NCBI GenBank assembly: GCA_964636625.1 | Contig: CAZWUL010000005.1 | Span: 1 to 47,814, forward strand | Origin: CAZWUL01 sp964636625 | Lineage (GTDB): Bacteria; Atribacterota; Phoenicimicrobiia; Phoenicimicrobiales; Stramentimicrobiaceae | Direction of reading: 5' to 3' | DNA length: 47,814 bases | Shown: piece by piece, positions 17,276 through 25,969 of the stretch | How positions within the stretch are numbered: position 1 is the stretch's first letter | Layout of the letters: the number at the start of each line of letters is the position of its first letter | Made by a program: the position numbers and the translations under genes | The notes under the pieces: generated by a model | Told to the model about the DNA's origin: nothing | The model's database searches: none | What the model saw: the letters and a program-made list of their open reading frames with translations, nothing else

Positions 17276-18694
17276 TTATTCTAATTCTTCAATTTTAACA
17301 GGAACATAATAGGTGTGCCTATCCCGGAATACTAGTAAAAGTAAGGTATCCCCGGTTTCTAAATTTTTTATTATTTCTTCCCATTCTGGGATAGATGATA
17401 TCTCTTTTCGATTAGCTTCCAGGATAATATCACCAGATCTTATTCCCATATCATCAGCAGAGCTTCCTGGAATAACATCAACAATCACTAGCCCTCTTAC
17501 CCATGGTAAATTGGCTTCACGGGCTATATCGGGTGTTACCTCTTCTACCTTTATTCCGGTTTGTTCGGAAAAGACTTTTTCTTTTGTCTCAACAACTTCG
17601 TCGGAAGGCATTTCTGCTATCTCAACTACAAAAATTGATTCTTCTCCATTTCTTTTAACTGTTAATTCTGCCTCTTCGCCAATCTCTAAAGCTCTAATGG
17701 TATCCTGCAGCTCCTGGGGCGTATTCACTGATACCTTATTTACTGCAATGATTACATCACCTCGAGCAAGACCTGCTTCCTCTGCCGGGCTATCCTCGAT
17801 AACATCACCTACCAGCACTCCCTCGGCTTCTTCCAGGTCAAACTGTTCGGCAATCTCAGGTGTTACCTGCTGAATATAAACACCAAGCCATGATCTTCTT
17901 ACTTTTCCAAGAGTAATCAAATCATCAAGATTTCTTTTGGCAACATTAACCGGTATAGCAAAACCAATGCCCTGAGCATAAGGAATAATTGCAGTATTAA
18001 TCCCTACCACCTCTCCATCAGTGTTTAACAATGGCCCGCCGCTATTGCCTGGATTAATAGCAGTATCTGTCTGAATAAGGTTACGATATTCCTGTCCTTC
18101 TGAACCGGCACTTATATTTCTACCTTTAGCACTTACTACGCCCATAGTAACGGTTTTTTCTAGTCCATATGGATTACCAATGGCAATAACTATTTCACCT
18201 ACCCTCAAAGAATCTGAATCTCCTAATTCTGCTACTGGAAGCTCATTGGCATCGATTTTTACAATTGCCATATCAGAAGTAATATCAGAACCAACAACTT
18301 CACCAATAAATTCTCGTCCGTCCGATAATGTAATCTTAATCTCTTCTGCGTTATGAACAACATGTTCATTGGTTAAAATATGCCCTTCGGTATCGACAAT
18401 AAAACCTGAGCCGGCACCTTTTTGTGGAATACGTCTTCTAAATTCTTCAAACTGTTCAAAAAAACGTTCAAAAAATGGGTCGCTGAATCTGCTATTAAAT
18501 GGTGATGTTTCTACATAACGCACCACATCGATATTTACCACCGCAGGCCCTACTGTTTCAGAAATCTGGGCAATATCATCACTGAGGGATTTTAGGGATT
18601 GTTGTGCAAAGACTGTATTGGAAAAAGTTAACACAAAAAATAACAGCATTACAAAACATACTGTATATCTTTTTATAATATTATTGTTTATCAT
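17276..18694 (-). CDS. HtrA/DegP-family serine protease with two PDZ domains
   Basis: This 472-residue envelope protease/chaperone has an N-terminal signal sequence (hydrophobic stretch about 11-28, cleavage near VFAQQ), a trypsin-like domain with catalytic His111 (TNEHVV), Asp141 (SDMAIV) and Ser218 (GNSGGPLL), and two PDZ domains (about 265-365 and 375-470). The two-PDZ form and Sec signal suit a periplasmic protein, hinting at a diderm cell. GGAGGAAAAAAT precedes the ATG. Upstream is a sigma-54 type promoter; downstream is a strong terminator and then a ZraSR-like two-component operon, so control by that pair is likely. DegP, DegQ and generic Do-like assignments cannot be separated here. 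Confidence 0.95.
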   Translation of the reverse strand: MINNNIIKRYTVCFVMLLFFVLTFSNTVFAQQSLKSLSDDIAQISETVGPAVVNIDVVRYVETSPFNSRFSDPFFERFFEQFEEFRRRIPQKGAGSGFIVDTEGHILTNEHVVHNAEEIKITLSDGREFIGEVVGSDITSDMAIVKIDANELPVAELGDSDSLRVGEIVIAIGNPYGLEKTVTMGVVSAKGRNISAGSEGQEYRNLIQTDTAINPGNSGGPLLNTDGEVVGINTAIIPYAQGIGFAIPVNVAKRNLDDLITLGKVRRSWLGVYIQQVTPEIAEQFDLEEAEGVLVGDVIEDSPAEEAGLARGDVIIAVNKVSVNTPQELQDTIRALEIGEEAELTVKRNGEESIFVVEIAEMPSDEVVETKEKVFSEQTGIKVEEVTPDIAREANLPWVRGLVIVDVIPGSSADDMGIRSGDIILEANRKEISSIPEWEEIIKNLETGDTLLLLVFRDRHTYYVPVKIEELE

Positions 18695-18842
18695 ATTTTT
18701 TCCTCCTTATTTAAAACTTAATATTTTTATTTAATGATTTTGTTTACCTTAATCTATCTGTTTCTTAGGTAAAAATTATAAATAACTATTGACATAAGAA
18801 TTCATCTCCTTTTTATAAAATTTATTATCTAATTTATAATTT

Positions 18843-18859
18843 AAGCAATTCCTATGCCA
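18843..18859 (-). promoter_or_regulatory. Sigma-54 (-24/-12) promoter of htrA
   Basis: On the minus strand TGGCAT-AGGAA-TTGCTT matches the sigma-54 consensus TGGCAC-N5-TTGCW at all but one position, and GG and GC are separated by exactly 10 bases. It lies about 150 bases before the htrA ATG. An NtrC-type activator gene sits immediately beyond htrA, which strengthens the call. Confidence 0.75.
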
Positions 18860-19036
18860 ATCCAAATTATTTACTAAAATATCTTAATATTTTTTATAAA
18901 ATATCAAAATATTTGCAATTTATATAATATTAACAGGTATATAATGTACATTTTGCACTATTTAAATGCTGTTTCTGATGATAAAGCAAAATACTGGAAC
19001 TGTAGCAAGTGTTTTTATAGAAAATTTTTACTTTAC

Positions 19037-19093
19037 TGTGAAATAATTTCTCGTTTTAAAAAGGATTGTGAAATAATTTCGCATTTTAAAAAA
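19037..19093. repeat. Two-copy 30-base direct repeat
   Basis: TGTGAAATAATTTC occurs at 19037-19050 and again at 19067-19080, each followed by TCGTTTTAAAAA or GCATTTTAAAAA. The period is 30 bases. It lies directly beyond the 3' end of the DUF2148 gene. Two copies with no further spacing pattern are not a CRISPR; a local duplication or paired binding site is possible. Confidence 0.5.
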
Positions 19094-19094
19094 T

Positions 19095-19637
19095 CTACCT
19101 GTCAAAATAAATACTCTTTCCGGTAGCTGAAAAGGGAATTCCCATTACAAAACTGGCTTCGATTAACCCTATTTTTTTTGCAACTACTCCTGCTCTGTAC
19201 ATAATTCGATTATCCACACTTAAAATACCAGCCATTTTTGCTGCCGAACCAATGGCTATACCCATATCCAATACCCGAAAAGCACATTGTGGTCCATCAA
19301 ATTCCGGACCTTTGTGCTCTTTACATTCTTCGCAAGTAGCAAATCCACAGGCACCGCAATTAAGTCCTAAAGGTTGTGCATCTTTTAGTCCAATTAGTAA
19401 TACTACCGGAGAATTTTTAACATTCTCCCCATCACGGTCAAAATTACGCTTATTGTTCTCGATACCATATTTTATCATTTCTTCACCCAGTTTGACTACT
19501 TCATCACCATAAAGTGTTTTAATTGTTACAAAATCCTTGCCTGCGGATTTAGGTGCTGTTCTAGCAGATAGTGCCATTAATTCTACTGAACTCCTAACTG
19601 CATCTATGGGATTTACATAACCTATTTTATCCATCAT
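19095..19637 (-). CDS. DUF2148 ferredoxin-like protein
   Basis: This 180-residue protein matches the DUF2148 family of anaerobes. The core GLNCGACGFATCEECKEH (about 98-115), followed by GPQCAF, gives a cysteine-rich cluster suited to [4Fe-4S] binding. The rest is helical with a conserved GIAIGSAAKMAGILSVDNR stretch. No transmembrane segment is seen. The function is unestablished; a redox or electron-transfer role is an inference from the cysteines. It starts at ATG ATG behind AAAGGAG, 61 bases after the PP-loop gene, and is probably in the same operon. Confidence 0.8.
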   Translation of the reverse strand: MMDKIGYVNPIDAVRSSVELMALSARTAPKSAGKDFVTIKTLYGDEVVKLGEEMIKYGIENNKRNFDRDGENVKNSPVVLLIGLKDAQPLGLNCGACGFATCEECKEHKGPEFDGPQCAFRVLDMGIAIGSAAKMAGILSVDNRIMYRAGVVAKKIGLIEASFVMGIPFSATGKSIYFDR

Positions 19638-19698
19638 AAAATACTCCTTTGTGTAATTTAAAAATGATTATTTTGAAAAACAGACTTTATCAACTATT

Positions 19699-20667
19699 TT
19701 AGTTTAATTTATTATAAGCGATAACCTGAAATGTTTTCAACTTTCTATTAGTTGTCAATAACCATTTAACACTTACAGGAAAAGCAAATTCTGGCTGCAG
19801 CCGGCCTTTTTCTAACCAATGACGAGAACGAAGATTATTAAATTGCCCTTTGTTTGCCTTTATCACCAGTTGCAGATGACAGTTAACCACCTGACACTCA
19901 TCAATGCCTTCTAATTGTCCTATTTGGAATTTTATTTTATCTAACCAGGATTTTTCTGGTAAAGGATAAATATTAATCAGGGCGATATTTCTACTCAAAG
20001 GGCCTATAATTTTCACATTTGCCTTTTCAGCATAAATACCAGTTCTCGAAATTCTATCCAAAAGCAGCTCATTAGCTTTATCAACTGCCTGCCCGTGATA
20101 AGATAAATTAATTAAGGGTTTCAATAAATGCTTCAACTTGCATCCTTCCCGATTTAAATTTTCTCCAATACGTTTTACCTTAATATTCAAATAATCAGCA
20201 ATAATCTTAATATTCTCTTTTGTATAAGAAAATAATGGGGCGTAATAACCGCCATAAAAAGCAAATCCATATTGTCCCCAGCTGTCACTCTTATTAGAAC
20301 CAGTCAAAATAATCTTATTTGGAAATTTATTTTTAATTAACCCTAACTTTATTTTTTTTGTACACAAATTGCAATCTGGACCACCCATCATTATGTCTAT
20401 TTGCTCTTGTTCCCCTGTAATCACATTAAGCTCAATTTCTAATGTTTCACATATTTTTTGGATATTCTCCCTTGCTTTGTTATAAGTAAAATTACCAAAA
20501 TCTACATTGGCAGCAATCAATTTTTTGTTACCAATAGCTAATCTGGCTAAATTAAGAGTAACTGTGCTATCCTGCCCACCAGAAAAAGCAACTACAGCAT
20601 TTTTCTCCTGGGTATATTTTTTAATATTCTTAATTATTTTTTCGATTTCAACCGATGGTTTCTGCAA
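19699..20667 (-). CDS. PP-loop ATPase, PAPS-reductase/sulfurtransferase-like
   Basis: The 322 residues contain the PP-loop SGGQDST (29-35) in the context VVAFSGGQDSTVTLNLA, typical of adenylating N-type ATP pyrophosphatases such as PAPS reductase and tRNA thiolases. A CNLCTKKI pair follows (GGPDCNLC, near residue 117) and GSNKSDSWGQYG further on. The second half has no obvious known domain. Sulfur transfer or sulfate-adduct chemistry is the family expectation; the substrate cannot be assigned. The start is TTG 20665-20667, seven bases from AGAGGC. The DUF2148 iron-sulfur protein is next in the same direction, a plausible redox partner. Confidence 0.7.
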   Translation of the reverse strand: MQKPSVEIEKIIKNIKKYTQEKNAVVAFSGGQDSTVTLNLARLAIGNKKLIAANVDFGNFTYNKARENIQKICETLEIELNVITGEQEQIDIMMGGPDCNLCTKKIKLGLIKNKFPNKIILTGSNKSDSWGQYGFAFYGGYYAPLFSYTKENIKIIADYLNIKVKRIGENLNREGCKLKHLLKPLINLSYHGQAVDKANELLLDRISRTGIYAEKANVKIIGPLSRNIALINIYPLPEKSWLDKIKFQIGQLEGIDECQVVNCHLQLVIKANKGQFNNLRSRHWLEKGRLQPEFAFPVSVKWLLTTNRKLKTFQVIAYNKLN

Positions 20668-20742
20668 CTTTTTTGCCTCTGGTTTTTTGTATTATAACAA
20701 TCTGTGAAAAATTAGTTTTCGCATCCCAATATAATTTAATAT

Positions 20743-20784
20743 AAAATTGAGATAGTCATAAGTATCAATAACTATCTCAATTTT
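20743..20784 (-). terminator. Terminator after the thioredoxin-like gene
   Basis: AAAATTGAGATAGT (20743-20756) and ACTATCTCAATTTT (20771-20784) form a perfect 14-pair stem with a 14-base loop and T residues on both strands. It separates the acylphosphatase-ccdA-thioredoxin unit from the PP-loop gene. Confidence 0.8.
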
Positions 20785-20854
20785 AACAAATATATATTAA
20801 TTAATCTTCTATAACTTAGAAACAGTCTTTAAAAATTAGTAATTCACTTTCAAG

Positions 20855-21415
20855 TTAATTAAACTTTTCTAAGTATTCAGGAAAAGAATATTCTTTATAA
20901 TGCCCATCTTTTATATATTGAAGAACATTTATAAAATCAGCAACCGGTGCATAACCCGGCAATGGGGCAATACGCTCTCCATTGCTGCTTAAAAACCATA
21001 TTGTCGGATTTGCATTTACCTGATATACCATTTGCGATAACTGTCTCTCGCTAATTTCTTCTCCATCTTTAGAAATAATTCTGGTAGAATCACTGTTTAT
21101 TTTAACAATTGCAAAATTTTTATTCATTAAATTTTTAACCTGTTCATCTGAGAATGTTTCATCTTCAAGTTTTCTACACCAACCACAATTATTAGAATAA
21201 AAAAATATCATGGTAGGAATATTCTCAATTTTAGATTTCTTTATTGCCTGGTCGTAAGATAGCCATTTTAATTCATGAACAGTCGTGTCCTGGTTATTTT
21301 CAGATAAAGTAGTTGCATTACCTGGAATGCTGATAATTAAGATTATTAACATTGTTTTAAGAATTAATAAATTATATTTAGACCATTTTGTTCTAAAGCA
21401 ATATTGTTTAGTCAT
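20855..21415 (-). CDS. Exported thioredoxin-like protein (CGWC)
   Basis: This 186-residue protein has an N-terminal hydrophobic segment (about 16-31) that can act as a signal or anchor, then a thioredoxin fold resembling the DsbD C-terminal domain: PTMIFFYSNNCGWCRKLE with redox Cys77/Cys80, VNANPTIWFLSSNGE containing the cis-Pro, and GYAPVADFINVL. It should exchange disulfides outside the cytoplasmic membrane. The CcdA gene lies 80 bases upstream in the same direction, and CcdA is the known membrane electron supplier for such proteins, so the two are expected to work together. GGAG precedes the ATG. Confidence 0.88.
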   Translation of the reverse strand: MTKQYCFRTKWSKYNLLILKTMLIILIISIPGNATTLSENNQDTTVHELKWLSYDQAIKKSKIENIPTMIFFYSNNCGWCRKLEDETFSDEQVKNLMNKNFAIVKINSDSTRIISKDGEEISERQLSQMVYQVNANPTIWFLSSNGERIAPLPGYAPVADFINVLQYIKDGHYKEYSFPEYLEKFN

Positions 21416-21495
21416 AATTTTTACTCCTTATCTTGCTTTTGATTTTATATTAGTCTTAAATTATACCTTAATAATAATTGATGTCAATTATCAAT

Positions 21496-22212
21496 TCAAA
21501 TATTGGAGAATATGGCTATATTGTCAATAAATATCAGAACTCCTATTGTGATTAACAAAATTCCTCCGACTAATTCAATGATTCTAAAATACTTCTTAAC
21601 CTTTATACTAAACTGGTAAAATTGATTTACCGCTAAAGCAGTCAACATAAAAGGGATACCCAGACCTAAAGAATATACAGATAATAAAGCCATCCCCTTG
21701 ATAACTGTTTCCTGGGTACTTGCATATACCAATATTGCCGCTAAAATGGGACCGATACAGGGAGTCCAGCCAAAGGCAAAGGCAAATCCCATTATAAAAG
21801 GTGTTATAAATAAATTAAATGAGATATTTTGTCCGGTTTGAAATTTTTTCTGGAAATTTAAAAATGGTATATTGATGATACCAATCATGTGTAATCCAAA
21901 AATAATAATGATAATACCTCCCACTCTTTTAAACCAGACTGAATAAATCTGTAAGAACTGACCTATAAATGTTGCGGAGGCCCCCAAGAGTATAAAAACA
22001 AGTGAAAACCCAAAAATAAAAAATAATGCCCCTAACAGTACCCGCAACAGAGAATTGCTATTTGCTCTATCTTCATCACGCAACTCCTCTAAGGAAATCC
22101 CGGTTATAAAAGATATATATCCCGGTACTAAAGGCAGTATGCATGGAGAAAGAAATGACAATAATCCCGCCAAAAAAGCGGCAAAATATGAAACTTCCTG
22201 TAATAATAACAT
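21496..22212 (-). CDS. ccdA: CcdA/DsbD-type transmembrane thiol-electron transporter
   Basis: The 238 residues form about six transmembrane helices. Hallmarks are FLAGLLSFLSPCILPLVPGYISFITG near the start, with Cys in the first helix, and GFAFAFGWTPCIGPILAAILV, with the paired Cys in the fourth. These two cysteines carry reducing equivalents from cytosolic thioredoxin (trxB is elsewhere in this window) to extracytoplasmic thiol proteins. The downstream gene encodes a CGWC thioredoxin-like protein, the expected acceptor. It may serve cytochrome c maturation or general disulfide reduction; no cytochrome genes are seen here. Confidence 0.92.
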   Translation of the reverse strand: MLLLQEVSYFAAFLAGLLSFLSPCILPLVPGYISFITGISLEELRDEDRANSNSLLRVLLGALFFIFGFSLVFILLGASATFIGQFLQIYSVWFKRVGGIIIIIFGLHMIGIINIPFLNFQKKFQTGQNISFNLFITPFIMGFAFAFGWTPCIGPILAAILVYASTQETVIKGMALLSVYSLGLGIPFMLTALAVNQFYQFSIKVKKYFRIIELVGGILLITIGVLIFIDNIAIFSNI

Positions 22213-22286
22213 TTTTCCCCCTTTTTACTGATTCATTTTTGCTATTGTAACTCTTCAGTAATATTATTTATGATATATAACTTTAT

Positions 22287-22592
22287 TTATCTAATATTAA
22301 AATCACTAAATTCCCCGGTATAGGGCAACCAGGTTACTATCACGTTCTCTACCCTTGCCATTCCTGGGCCTTCTTTGCACCATTCGAGCATCCGTGTTAC
22401 TTTACCTTCACTCCCCTCGATAACAGCTTCTACATCTCCGTTCACCATATTTCTAATCCAGCCCTTTACTCCCAATTGACTAGCCATCTTTCTGGCATAA
22501 TAACGAAAGGCCACTCCCTGTACCCTGCCCATCAATTGTACATATACTCTCACATTATTTTTACTGTAGTAATTATTTTTATCTTTAAACAT
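22287..22592 (-). CDS. acyP: Acylphosphatase
   Basis: This 101-residue protein is slightly longer than the usual 90 because of a Lys/Asn-rich start. The signature LMGRVQGVAFRYYA carries the phosphate-binding Arg (R30), and GWIRNMVNGDVE carries the catalytic Asn (N48). The protein hydrolyses acyl phosphates such as acetyl or carbamoyl phosphate in the cytosol. GGAGAACACCTT precedes the ATG. The ccdA gene begins 74 bases downstream. Confidence 0.95.
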   Translation of the reverse strand: MFKDKNNYYSKNNVRVYVQLMGRVQGVAFRYYARKMASQLGVKGWIRNMVNGDVEAVIEGSEGKVTRMLEWCKEGPGMARVENVIVTWLPYTGEFSDFNIR

Positions 22593-23282
22593 AAGGTGTT
22601 CTCCGCAATATAAATGTCATTTGGTAAAATATACCATGTGTTTTGATTCAATTCAATAACATTAATTGAAATGATTCTGATTTACTTTTTTTAAAAGATT
22701 TATAAATTTAATTTATTTGTAATAGAGTATTTATAGTAATTAGTATTATTTTAACATTATTGTTTTTTGTTTTTCATTCTTTTTGACATTACTGAAAAAA
22801 AGTGCTAAACTTTACAATTAATCAAAAAGAATATTACCTGCTAACAGCCTAAAAAGTATTTATTGCAAGTGCTTTAACAATATTTGCAAATAATATTGAT
22901 ATTTTAAGCTATCGATGGTTAATAAAAGTTTAAACATTGTAAACTTATTTACAAATTATATAACTATATAATATATATGATATATGTTTAACTTATCCTC
23001 TTGTATATATCTGAGATAATGATTTTTATATTTACATATTTATAAAATTTTGTAAATAATATTTTTATTACACTTGATTATTCTTAATAGCTTTATTCTT
23101 AGTATTACTCAATTATTTTTTGCTAGTTTTTGGTAATATTTGGCAATATCTGAAAAATAGGGGGGTGTTAATTATAAAAAGATAAGGAATTTAATTTTAT
23201 TTAAATTTAATACAACTAGTTTAACTTGATTTACTTAGCATTGCTTTCTTATATTTTATTATTAATTTAAGGAGATAAAAAA
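22593..23282 (+). other. 690-base AT-rich region before the NSS transporter gene
   Basis: A promoter is visible at 22783-22811, which would give a 5' untranslated leader of about 460 bases. An inverted repeat TTGTAAA-CTTA-TTTACAA lies at 22937-22954 and may be a repressor site. Several loosely similar stretches (TTTGCAAATAATATT, TTTTGTAAATAATATT, TTTGGTAATATTTGG) recur. I found no protein-coding ORF with a ribosome binding site and no riboswitch class that I recognise. Confidence 0.45.
22783..22811 (+). promoter_or_regulatory. Likely promoter for the NSS transporter transcript
   Basis: TTGACA (22783-22788) and TAAACT (22806-22811) are spaced 17 bases apart. The -35 is perfect and the -10 is moderate. 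It lies about 470 bases before the transporter ATG, so a second promoter nearer the gene is possible. Confidence 0.5.
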
Positions 23283-24626
23283 ATGAGTGATAATGGAAGA
23301 GGACATTGGCAGACACGGGCCGGCTTTGTCGCAGCTGCCGCCGGTTCAGCTATCGGGTTAGGAAATATATGGCGTTTTCCTTTTATTACCGGTAGATATG
23401 GCGGCGGAGCATTTGTTCTGGTCTATATACTTTTGTTAATCTTTATTGGTTATCCTGTTATGAACTCTGAGCTAATTCTGGGGCGCAAAACAGAAAAGAA
23501 CCCTGTTGGTGCCTATAAGGCGCTTGCTCCTGGAAGCCCCTGGGCTATTGCTGGCTTTATGGGTGTTGCAGCTGGTTTTATTATTCTTTCTTACTATTCA
23601 GTCGTAGCTGGATGGGCTATTTCTTATATATTTAAATCCGGGGCTTACATGGCGGCCGGTGCGGATACTGCTGCTATCTTTGTTGGCTCAATTACCTCAA
23701 CATTCGGGGGCATTTTCTGGCATACCCTATTTATGGCCCTATGTATTGCTATTGTTGCTGGTGGTGTTGAACAGGGAATTGAGAAATGGTCTAAAATATT
23801 AATGCCTGTTCTTTTAGCTTTGCTTATTATTTTGATTATTCGCTCTGTTACCCTGCCTGGAGCTGGAGAAGGTTTATCTTTCTATCTAAGACCGGATTTT
23901 AGTGCATTCACAGGTGAAGGATTCCTGGCTGCTCTTGGACAGGTCTTCTTTACACTAAGCTTAGGCATGGGTGCGATGATTACCTACGGCAGTTATCTCA
24001 AAAAAGACGAAGACTTACCATTAAATGCTAAATATGTTGTGGGAGCCGATACTATTATTGCTTTATTAGCTGGTTTTGTTATCTTCCCGGCAGTGTTTGC
24101 TTTTGGATTAGAGCCAGCAGCGGGTCCGGGGCTTACCTTTATTACTATACCAGCCGTATTTGCTCAGATGGGAGCTGCAGGACATATCTTTGGCATTATC
24201 TTCTTTGCCCTGTTGACTATTGCTGCACTGACCTCTGCTATATCTCTTCTTGAGGTAGTAGCTGCCTACTTTATTGATGAAATAAAATGGGACCGCAAAA
24301 AGGCAACAGTCATTATGGGTATCATCATCTGGTTACTTGGAATTATTCCTTCTTTAGGCTATAGCACTCTGTCACACATCACCCCAATTATGGGTATGGA
24401 CCTCTTAGATTCTTTTGATTTTGTTGCTAACAATATACTGCTTCCTTTAGGAGGATTACTGATAGCCGTGTTTATCGGATGGTTCTGGGGTACTGACAAA
24501 GCCCTGGAAGAAGCTAACCGCGGTGCTAGCACAAAATTAGGTTCCAGCTATTCTTTCCTGATTAAATATGTAGTTCCAATTGCAGTGTTTATTGTATTCT
24601 TAAATAGTGTAGGAATTCTGGGATAA
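23283..24626 (+). CDS. Sodium-dependent neurotransmitter:sodium symporter (NSS) family transporter
   Basis: This 447-residue membrane protein of the LeuT/MhsT class imports amino acids with sodium. The diagnostic start GSAIGLGNIWRFPF (TM1, sodium and substrate site), GGAFVLVYI (TM2), YYSVVAGW (TM3) and LGMGAMITYGSYL (TM6-7) are present, with 11-12 hydrophobic helices overall. AAGGAG lies eight bases before the ATG. The substrate cannot be assigned; bacterial relatives favour hydrophobic or aromatic amino acids. The gene is visibly richer in G and C than its surroundings, partly from Ala/Gly codons. It stands alone, between a long leader and a strong terminator. Confidence 0.95.
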   Translation: MSDNGRGHWQTRAGFVAAAAGSAIGLGNIWRFPFITGRYGGGAFVLVYILLLIFIGYPVMNSELILGRKTEKNPVGAYKALAPGSPWAIAGFMGVAAGFIILSYYSVVAGWAISYIFKSGAYMAAGADTAAIFVGSITSTFGGIFWHTLFMALCIAIVAGGVEQGIEKWSKILMPVLLALLIILIIRSVTLPGAGEGLSFYLRPDFSAFTGEGFLAALGQVFFTLSLGMGAMITYGSYLKKDEDLPLNAKYVVGADTIIALLAGFVIFPAVFAFGLEPAAGPGLTFITIPAVFAQMGAAGHIFGIIFFALLTIAALTSAISLLEVVAAYFIDEIKWDRKKATVIMGIIIWLLGIIPSLGYSTLSHITPIMGMDLLDSFDFVANNILLPLGGLLIAVFIGWFWGTDKALEEANRGASTKLGSSYSFLIKYVVPIAVFIVFLNSVGILG

Positions 24627-24639
24627 AAATTACTAAATA

Positions 24640-24688
24640 AACAATAAAAAACCTGGAAATCGAAAGTTTCCGGGTTTTTTTATTGTTT
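24640..24688 (+). terminator. Bidirectional terminator after the NSS gene
   Basis: ACCTGGAAA (24651-24659) pairs with TTTCCGGGT (24667-24675), with A-rich and T-rich extensions that also pair (CAATAAAAAA/TTTTTTTATTG). It follows the transporter stop by about 15 bases and can also end transcripts of the convergent M48 protease gene. Confidence 0.92.
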
Positions 24689-24789
24689 TGGTTAAAAATT
24701 AAAGGCAAGCTGGATAGTTTTGGTGTTCATTAATATTAATATATATAACATATCTAATAAGGTTTACTCTCAGGCATTGCTTAGTAAAG

Positions 24790-25935
24790 CTAATTCTTTA
24801 GAAATAATATTGGCAGTTCCAATTTTAATTGCCAAAAAATTCTTGATATTTTTGTTTTCATGTGTTCTAATACTGCAGCGGGCGTCAAATTCTGGTCTTG
24901 AGAAGCAACTTCTTCCTGGGTTAATGATAAAATCTTCTCACTTCCTATTCTTAAGTTGCTTTGCTCTTCAACTGAATATACTACTATCTCATATGGCTCC
25001 AGATTAAGTCTTAAATTCTTATCTAGTTTTGATTTTACGTCTTCCATCTTCTCACAGAGCAATTCTTCTTCTCTGCCAGTAAATTTTAGAATCTCTTCAT
25101 TGTTGATAAATATTTGAGCAATCATTTCATCATTATCCGTTCTCTTGCATTCTCCTCTAACAGAAATATAGTTAGTGGTTAAACGTCGATTTATCTCAAT
25201 TCCATTTTCAATTAAATATTGTTTTACATTTTTAAGTCGAACTTCTATATCGGGATGGGTCTGGAAAATCCCCAAATTTTGACCTGGTTTTAATAATTGT
25301 TCACTACTAATTCTTTCAAAATAAGTCAACAATGCTATCGGATGGTAATCCGTACTCTTCTTTAGTAACTCAAGGGCTGTTAAATCAGCCTCTTCTTCGT
25401 ATTCTCTACGATAATTGTTAAGTACGGTAATGGTTGTTAACTCCCCCAGAAGTCCTATTGCCGGATCTCCGGTCAATAATATCGCAAATAATTCTACTAA
25501 TTTCATTTTGCGATTGTCCTGCATCTGTTTTATGGAATGTTGATGAATAATATGCCCCATTTCATGGGCAATTACTGCTGCCAGCTCATCATCAGAGTGG
25601 ATGTGTTCAAATAAACCAGCTGTCAAATAAATAAAACCACCGGGAAAGGCGAAAGCATTCGGGTCATCCCTATCAATGATATTAAATTGATAATTTATCT
25701 GTTCAATCTCGGAAATCTCTTTCAAATCTTCACCTATACGATACACCTTTTCCAAAAGTTCTTCATCTTCGATAAAATCATATTGCCTTTCAACTCTTGC
25801 AGTCATTCTCTTCCCAATTTTTTCTTCTTTCTCATAATCGCGTTCAGAACCGGAAGTACAAAGAGTTGCAGTTAATATAACAAAAATAATAATAAATATT
25901 TTTACTGATATTTTGCTTTCTTTATATTTCATCAT
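24790..25935 (-). CDS. M48-family zinc metalloprotease, exported
   Basis: This 381-residue protein has an N-terminal signal or anchor (about 11-26, with a Cys near residue 26 that poorly fits a lipobox), then an M48 (BepA/YfgC-like) peptidase domain: NAFAFPGGFIYLTAGLF, the zinc site HEMGH (124-128) and a third ligand Glu in EYEEEADLTALELL, with the TYFERISSEQ and QTHPDIEVRLKNV region typical of the family. The C-terminal 130 residues are not recognised. It probably acts in envelope protein quality control. It begins 34 bases after the AlaX-type gene and is likely co-transcribed. Confidence 0.9.
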   Translation of the reverse strand: MMKYKESKISVKIFIIIFVILTATLCTSGSERDYEKEEKIGKRMTARVERQYDFIEDEELLEKVYRIGEDLKEISEIEQINYQFNIIDRDDPNAFAFPGGFIYLTAGLFEHIHSDDELAAVIAHEMGHIIHQHSIKQMQDNRKMKLVELFAILLTGDPAIGLLGELTTITVLNNYRREYEEEADLTALELLKKSTDYHPIALLTYFERISSEQLLKPGQNLGIFQTHPDIEVRLKNVKQYLIENGIEINRRLTTNYISVRGECKRTDNDEMIAQIFINNEEILKFTGREEELLCEKMEDVKSKLDKNLRLNLEPYEIVVYSVEEQSNLRIGSEKILSLTQEEVASQDQNLTPAAVLEHMKTKISRIFWQLKLELPILFLKN

Positions 25936-25969
25936 AACTGTATTGCCCCCAAATAATTCACTATAATTG

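Noticed and set aside
17313..17873. 186-residue plus-strand frame antisense to htrA
   Set aside because: It is Ser/Thr/Ile-rich with no ribosome binding site and lies wholly inside a well-supported gene; it is a shadow of the htrA codons.
19037..19093. Two spaced 30-base repeats as the start of a CRISPR array
   Set aside because: Only two copies, no third unit, and no spacer distinct from the repeat; no cas genes in the window.
18944..19126. 60-residue plus-strand frame with repeated FKKxCEIISxFKK
   Set aside because: The apparent protein repeat is only the local DNA duplication; no ribosome binding site, and the end overlaps the DUF2148 gene.
22937..23060. A purine-riboswitch-like fragment (GTATATATCTGAGATAATG) before the NSS gene
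   Set aside because: Core junction bases and the paired loops of the purine aptamer are absent; the likeness is limited to an AT-rich tract.
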